Below are positions 61,074 to 64,000 of a DNA stretch of 64,000 nt, one piece after another; position 1 is the first letter of the stretch; each line of letters opens with the position of its first letter. The stretch spans positions 1 through 64,000 of the forward strand of contig NZ_JACONV010000012.1 of the NCBI RefSeq assembly GCF_014358015.1, read 5' to 3'. Under the pieces are notes generated by a model. The model was not told where the DNA came from. It saw only the letters and a program-made list of their open reading frames with translations, and searched no databases. A program made the position numbers and the translations under genes. The DNA comes from Pseudomonas triticifolii (GTDB lineage Bacteria > Pseudomonadota > Gammaproteobacteria > Pseudomonadales > Pseudomonadaceae).

Positions 61074-62279
61074 ATGGAAAGTGTTTACGACTTCAGCAAA
61101 CCGATTGTGCGTTCGCCGACTGACGACGACATGTACAAGCTGTCGATGGGGCAGGCGATCTACCACGCTTATCCCAGCGCCGATACCGAATGGGCGCTGC
61201 GGGTTCGTTCCCAGGATGATCTGACGCCCTGCATCAATGACATTCGCGAGGCGGTCGATCAGCTTCAAGAGCTGGAAAGCAGTCAGGACATGCTGCGTCA
61301 TCTGCGCGGCATTCCCTACATCAGTACCGATTACATCGACTATCTGGAAGACTTCCGCCTCAAGCCGCGCTTCGTCAAAGTCGGCGAGAAGGACGGACAG
61401 CTGGAGATTCGTGCGCGTGGCCCGTGGGTGGGTGTCTCGCCCTTCGAGGTCAAGATTCTGGCCATTGTCAGCGAGATTCGTAACCGTCACGTTTACCCGG
61501 ATCTGTCTCTGGAACAGGTACGTGAAAGCCTCTACAAGAAGTTCGACTGGCTCAAGGCCAACGCCACGACTGAAGAGCTGGCCGCGTTCAAGGTCGCTGA
61601 CTTCGGCACCCGTCGCCGGATTTCGTACCTGGCTCAGGAAGAAGTCGTACGCACCATGATGCGGGACTTTCCCGGTGAGTTCGTCGGCACCAGCAATATT
61701 CAACTGGCCCGCGAATTCGATATTCGCGCCGTGGGCACACAGGCTCACGAGTGGTTTCAGGCTCATCAGCAACTGGGGCCACGCCTGGTCGACAGCCAGA
61801 AAGCGGCGCTGGATGGCTGGATCAAGGAGTATCGCGGTGATCCGGGGCTGACTCTGGCGGACTGCATCAATCAGGACGCATTCCTGCGGGACTTCGATTC
61901 GTACTACGCCAAGCTGTTCGACGGCTGTCGTCACGATTCGGGTGATCCGCTGGTGTGGGGCGACCGCATGATTGCGCACTACGAATCACTGCGCATCGAC
62001 CCGCAGACCAAGACGCTGATCTTCAGTGACGGCTTGAACCTGGGCGACAAGGCGCTGCGGATCCTGCGTCACTTTCGCGGCCGCATCAACGTGTCGTTCG
62101 GCATCGGCACTGACCTCACCAATGGCGTCGAGGGCGTCAAGCCTCTGAGCATCGTGATGAAAATGGTCAACTGCCAGGGCCAGCCGGTGGCGAAGATTTC
62201 CGATGCGCCGGGCAAGAGTCAGTGCGAATCGCCCGAATTTCTGTCGTACCTCAAACAGGTTTTTCAGGTCAAGGAGTGA
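61074..62279 (+). CDS. pncB: Nicotinate phosphoribosyltransferase
   Basis: Makes nicotinate mononucleotide from nicotinate and PRPP with ATP hydrolysis. 401 residues. N-terminal PTDDDMYKLSMGQAIY; phosphorylated His225 in GTQAHEWFQAHQQLGP. Phosphate-binding block SFGIGTDLTNG near residue 342. ATG after a GGGAGA ribosome site. Second gene of the operon; nadE starts 7 bp after its stop. Co-regulation by NrtR is inferred. Confidence 0.97.
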   Translation: MESVYDFSKPIVRSPTDDDMYKLSMGQAIYHAYPSADTEWALRVRSQDDLTPCINDIREAVDQLQELESSQDMLRHLRGIPYISTDYIDYLEDFRLKPRFVKVGEKDGQLEIRARGPWVGVSPFEVKILAIVSEIRNRHVYPDLSLEQVRESLYKKFDWLKANATTEELAAFKVADFGTRRRISYLAQEEVVRTMMRDFPGEFVGTSNIQLAREFDIRAVGTQAHEWFQAHQQLGPRLVDSQKAALDGWIKEYRGDPGLTLADCINQDAFLRDFDSYYAKLFDGCRHDSGDPLVWGDRMIAHYESLRIDPQTKTLIFSDGLNLGDKALRILRHFRGRINVSFGIGTDLTNGVEGVKPLSIVMKMVNCQGQPVAKISDAPGKSQCESPEFLSYLKQVFQVKE

Positions 62280-62286
62280 GGCAATC

Positions 62287-63123
62287 ATGAATACGCAAAC
62301 CCCTCTGCAAGTAGAGATTCAGTCAGCGCTTGGCATTGACCGCGGCATCATCGATGTTGAGAGCGTGAACGCCGAAATCGCCCGACGCATCGGCTTTATC
62401 AAAGGCGTGCTGCTTGAGTCCGGCGCGAAAGCGCTGGTGCTGGGCATCAGTGGCGGCGTCGACTCTTCGACCACCGGACGCCTTTGCCAATTGGCGGTCA
62501 ACGAGCTGAAAGCGGCGGGTCACAAGGTCAAGTTTGTTGCCGTGCGGCTGCCTTACAAAACCCAGGCCGATGAGCACGACGCGCAAGCGGCGCTCAGCTT
62601 CATCCAGCCAGACCTGATCACCAACGTGAACATCGCCGGTGCGGTTGACAGCGTGATGAGCGCTATCGCTATTGACGGTCTTGAGCCGAGCCCGGAACTG
62701 ACCGACTTCGCCAAGGGCAACGTCAAGGCCCGTACCCGCATGTTGGCGCAGTACGCGATTGCCAACTTTGTCGGTGGCCTGGTGGTGGGCACTGATCACG
62801 CCGCCGAGGCGGTAATGGGGTTCTTCACCAAATTTGGTGATGGCGCCTGCGATCTTGCGCCTTTGAGCGGACTTACCAAAGGTCAGGTCCGCATGCTGGC
62901 AGGGGCGCTGGGCGCTCCCGCGCACCTTGTCACCAAAGCCCCGACCGCCGACCTTGAAGACCTTGATCCAGGCAAGCTGGACGAAGCGGCCTATGGCTGC
63001 AGCTACGACGACATCGACAATTACCTGCTGGGCAAGGACGTTTCAGCGTCGGCAACAGCGATCATCGAGGCGGCCTACCTCAAGACCGCTCACAAACGTG
63101 AGCTGCCGATCATTCCTGTTTGA
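62287..63123 (+). CDS. nadE: NH3-dependent NAD synthetase
   Basis: Amidates deamido-NAD to NAD. 278 residues from ATG 62287; the longer open frame overlaps pncB. PP-loop ATP motif SGGVDSSTTGRLC near residue 58. No N-terminal glutaminase domain, so it is the ammonia-dependent type. GTDHAAEAVMGFFTKFGDGACDLAPLSGLTKGQVR near residue 170 is the family block. Completes the route nicotinamide to NAD encoded at this locus. Confidence 0.97.
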   Translation: MNTQTPLQVEIQSALGIDRGIIDVESVNAEIARRIGFIKGVLLESGAKALVLGISGGVDSSTTGRLCQLAVNELKAAGHKVKFVAVRLPYKTQADEHDAQAALSFIQPDLITNVNIAGAVDSVMSAIAIDGLEPSPELTDFAKGNVKARTRMLAQYAIANFVGGLVVGTDHAAEAVMGFFTKFGDGACDLAPLSGLTKGQVRMLAGALGAPAHLVTKAPTADLEDLDPGKLDEAAYGCSYDDIDNYLLGKDVSASATAIIEAAYLKTAHKRELPIIPV

Positions 63124-63171
63124 AATCGCAGACGGCTACCAAACCGAACGTTGATCGAGAGACATAGAAGG

Positions 63172-63187
63172 GCCACCCGAAGGTGGC
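63172..63187. terminator. Short hairpin between nadE and the TonB receptor gene
   Basis: GCCACC-CGAA-GGTGGC stem between convergent genes, without a T run; a weak terminator candidate. Confidence 0.4.
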
Positions 63188-63194
63188 GCATCCA

Positions 63195-64000
63195 TCAGAA
63201 CCGGTACTTGGCCGTCAGCGTGTAGTTGCGCGGATCACCATAGGTGTCGGTAGAGCCCCAAACGGAACTGGTGCCAATCGCCGAGTAATAGACACGATCG
63301 AAAACGTTGTTTGCGTTCAATTGCAGGTCCAGATGCTTGTTGACCTGATAACCGGCCATCAGGTCGGCAACGGCATAGCCGCCCTGTTCGAGGCGATAGC
63401 TGCCGTCGGTAAGGGCGATGTCGTTGTACATGCGGCTCTGCCAGTAGACGTTGCCGCCGACGCGCAATTTCTCCAGGGGGCCCTGAAAGCGGTATACGGT
63501 CGAAACCTTGAACAGGTGTTCTGGCGTGTCGGTGTCGAAGCGCTGGTTCTTGTTCGCGGGGTCGGCGTCCTTCACGTAATGAGCGCGGGTGAAGGTGTAG
63601 CCTGCGCCGACTTGCCAGTTCTCGGTCAGCGCGCCTTGCAGTTCCAGGTCGATGCCCTGGCTGCGCACCAGGCCGGACGCGTCGTAGCAAGTGAGCACCG
63701 GGCAGCCTGCCTGAGTGGAGGTCTGGGTTGCCACATTGGTCTGGTCGGTACGAAACACGGCCAGGCTGGCGTTCAGGGCACCGTTGAAATACTCGCCCTT
63801 GATGCCGACTTCATAGTTTTCACCGACGACGGGTTTGAGTTGCGCCCCGGACAAGTCCTGATAGTTCTGTGGCTGGAAGATGTCGGTGTAGCTGGCGTAC
63901 ACGGAATAGGTGTCGTCCAGTTTGTAGATCAGACCGCCATAGCGCGTCACGTTCCGGGTGACCTTGTAATCGCCATCGCCGGTGCGGTCATCGTAGTCGT
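63195..64000 (-). CDS. TonB-dependent siderophore receptor, C-terminal part (runs off the window)
   Basis: The last ~268 residues of an outer-membrane ferric-siderophore receptor. The frame is open to the window edge, so the N-terminus is missing. Alternating beta-strand pattern of the barrel: YSVYASYTDIFQPQNYQDLSG, EVGIKGEYFNGALNASLAVFRT, QVGAGYTFTRAHYV, LNANNVFDRVYYSAIG. Ends RNYTLTAKYRF with the terminal Phe needed for outer-membrane assembly. Resembles FpvA/FoxA-like receptors; the siderophore cannot be named. A Fur box would lie outside the window. Confidence 0.9.
   Translation of the reverse strand, partial: DYDDRTGDGDYKVTRNVTRYGGLIYKLDDTYSVYASYTDIFQPQNYQDLSGAQLKPVVGENYEVGIKGEYFNGALNASLAVFRTDQTNVATQTSTQAGCPVLTCYDASGLVRSQGIDLELQGALTENWQVGAGYTFTRAHYVKDADPANKNQRFDTDTPEHLFKVSTVYRFQGPLEKLRVGGNVYWQSRMYNDIALTDGSYRLEQGGYAVADLMAGYQVNKHLDLQLNANNVFDRVYYSAIGTSSVWGSTDTYGDPRNYTLTAKYRF

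Overview
The window looks like chromosomal DNA of a Pseudomonas, most probably the P. syringae group. The reasons are the conserved block folD / tRNA-Arg-His-Leu / tig-clpP-clpX-lon-hupB-ppiD-fabI / npp(yej) transporter / mltD-gloB-rnhA-dnaQ, the GC-rich codon use, REP-type palindromes, and two copies of an RsmX-type small RNA (multiple rsmX copies are known from P. syringae). The species call is inference from gene order and protein likeness; no database was searched.

Layout. 1-8.3 kb: an AcoR-like sigma54 activator faces a six-gene ABC importer operon (two ATPases, two permeases, a small DUF2160 membrane protein, a binding protein) resembling rhizobial GlpSTPQUV; the gap between them holds seven GTTCA repeats and a good sigma54 promoter. 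8.3-19.7 kb: folD, three tRNAs, the proteostasis cluster tig, clpP, clpX, lon, then hupB, an odd tRNA-like element without an anticodon arm, ppiD and fabI. 19.7-31.9 kb: a peptide/peptidyl-nucleoside type ABC importer with two binding proteins, then mltD, gloB, a methyltransferase, rnhA and dnaQ. 31.9-38.8 kb is more variable: a streptothricin-acetyltransferase-like GNAT protein, a small conserved protein, a flavin reductase, and a 1730-residue toxin-like protein ending in a zinc-protease type HExxH motif. 38.8-49.7 kb: an acyl-CoA dehydrogenase plus hydroxyisobutyryl-CoA-hydrolase-like pair, a two-gene efflux system, a Pit phosphate carrier, a ZntB-like transporter, an aldo/keto reductase and a chemoreceptor. 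49.9-51.2 kb: two RsmX-type sRNAs in direct repeat around a TetR gene. 51.2-56.6 kb: a sorbosone-dehydrogenase-like lipoprotein with a DUF2231 partner, a CGNR regulator, a Tae4/Tai4 type VI toxin-immunity pair with a third secreted protein, and an SDR enzyme. 56.6-63.1 kb: an iron-sulfur photolyase with a DUF2256 protein, a Nudix hydrolase, and an NAD salvage regulon (nadD-like, nrtR, pncA, pncB, nadE) built round two near-identical palindromic operators. A TonB-dependent receptor runs off the right end.

No insertion sequence, prophage, integrase or CRISPR array was recognised. The most unusual items are the large toxin-like protein, the anticodon-less tRNA-like element, the duplicated rsmX genes around tetR, the orphan Tae4/Tai4 cassette, the asymmetric ATPase pair of the first transporter, and the perfect 35-bp NrtR-type palindrome.
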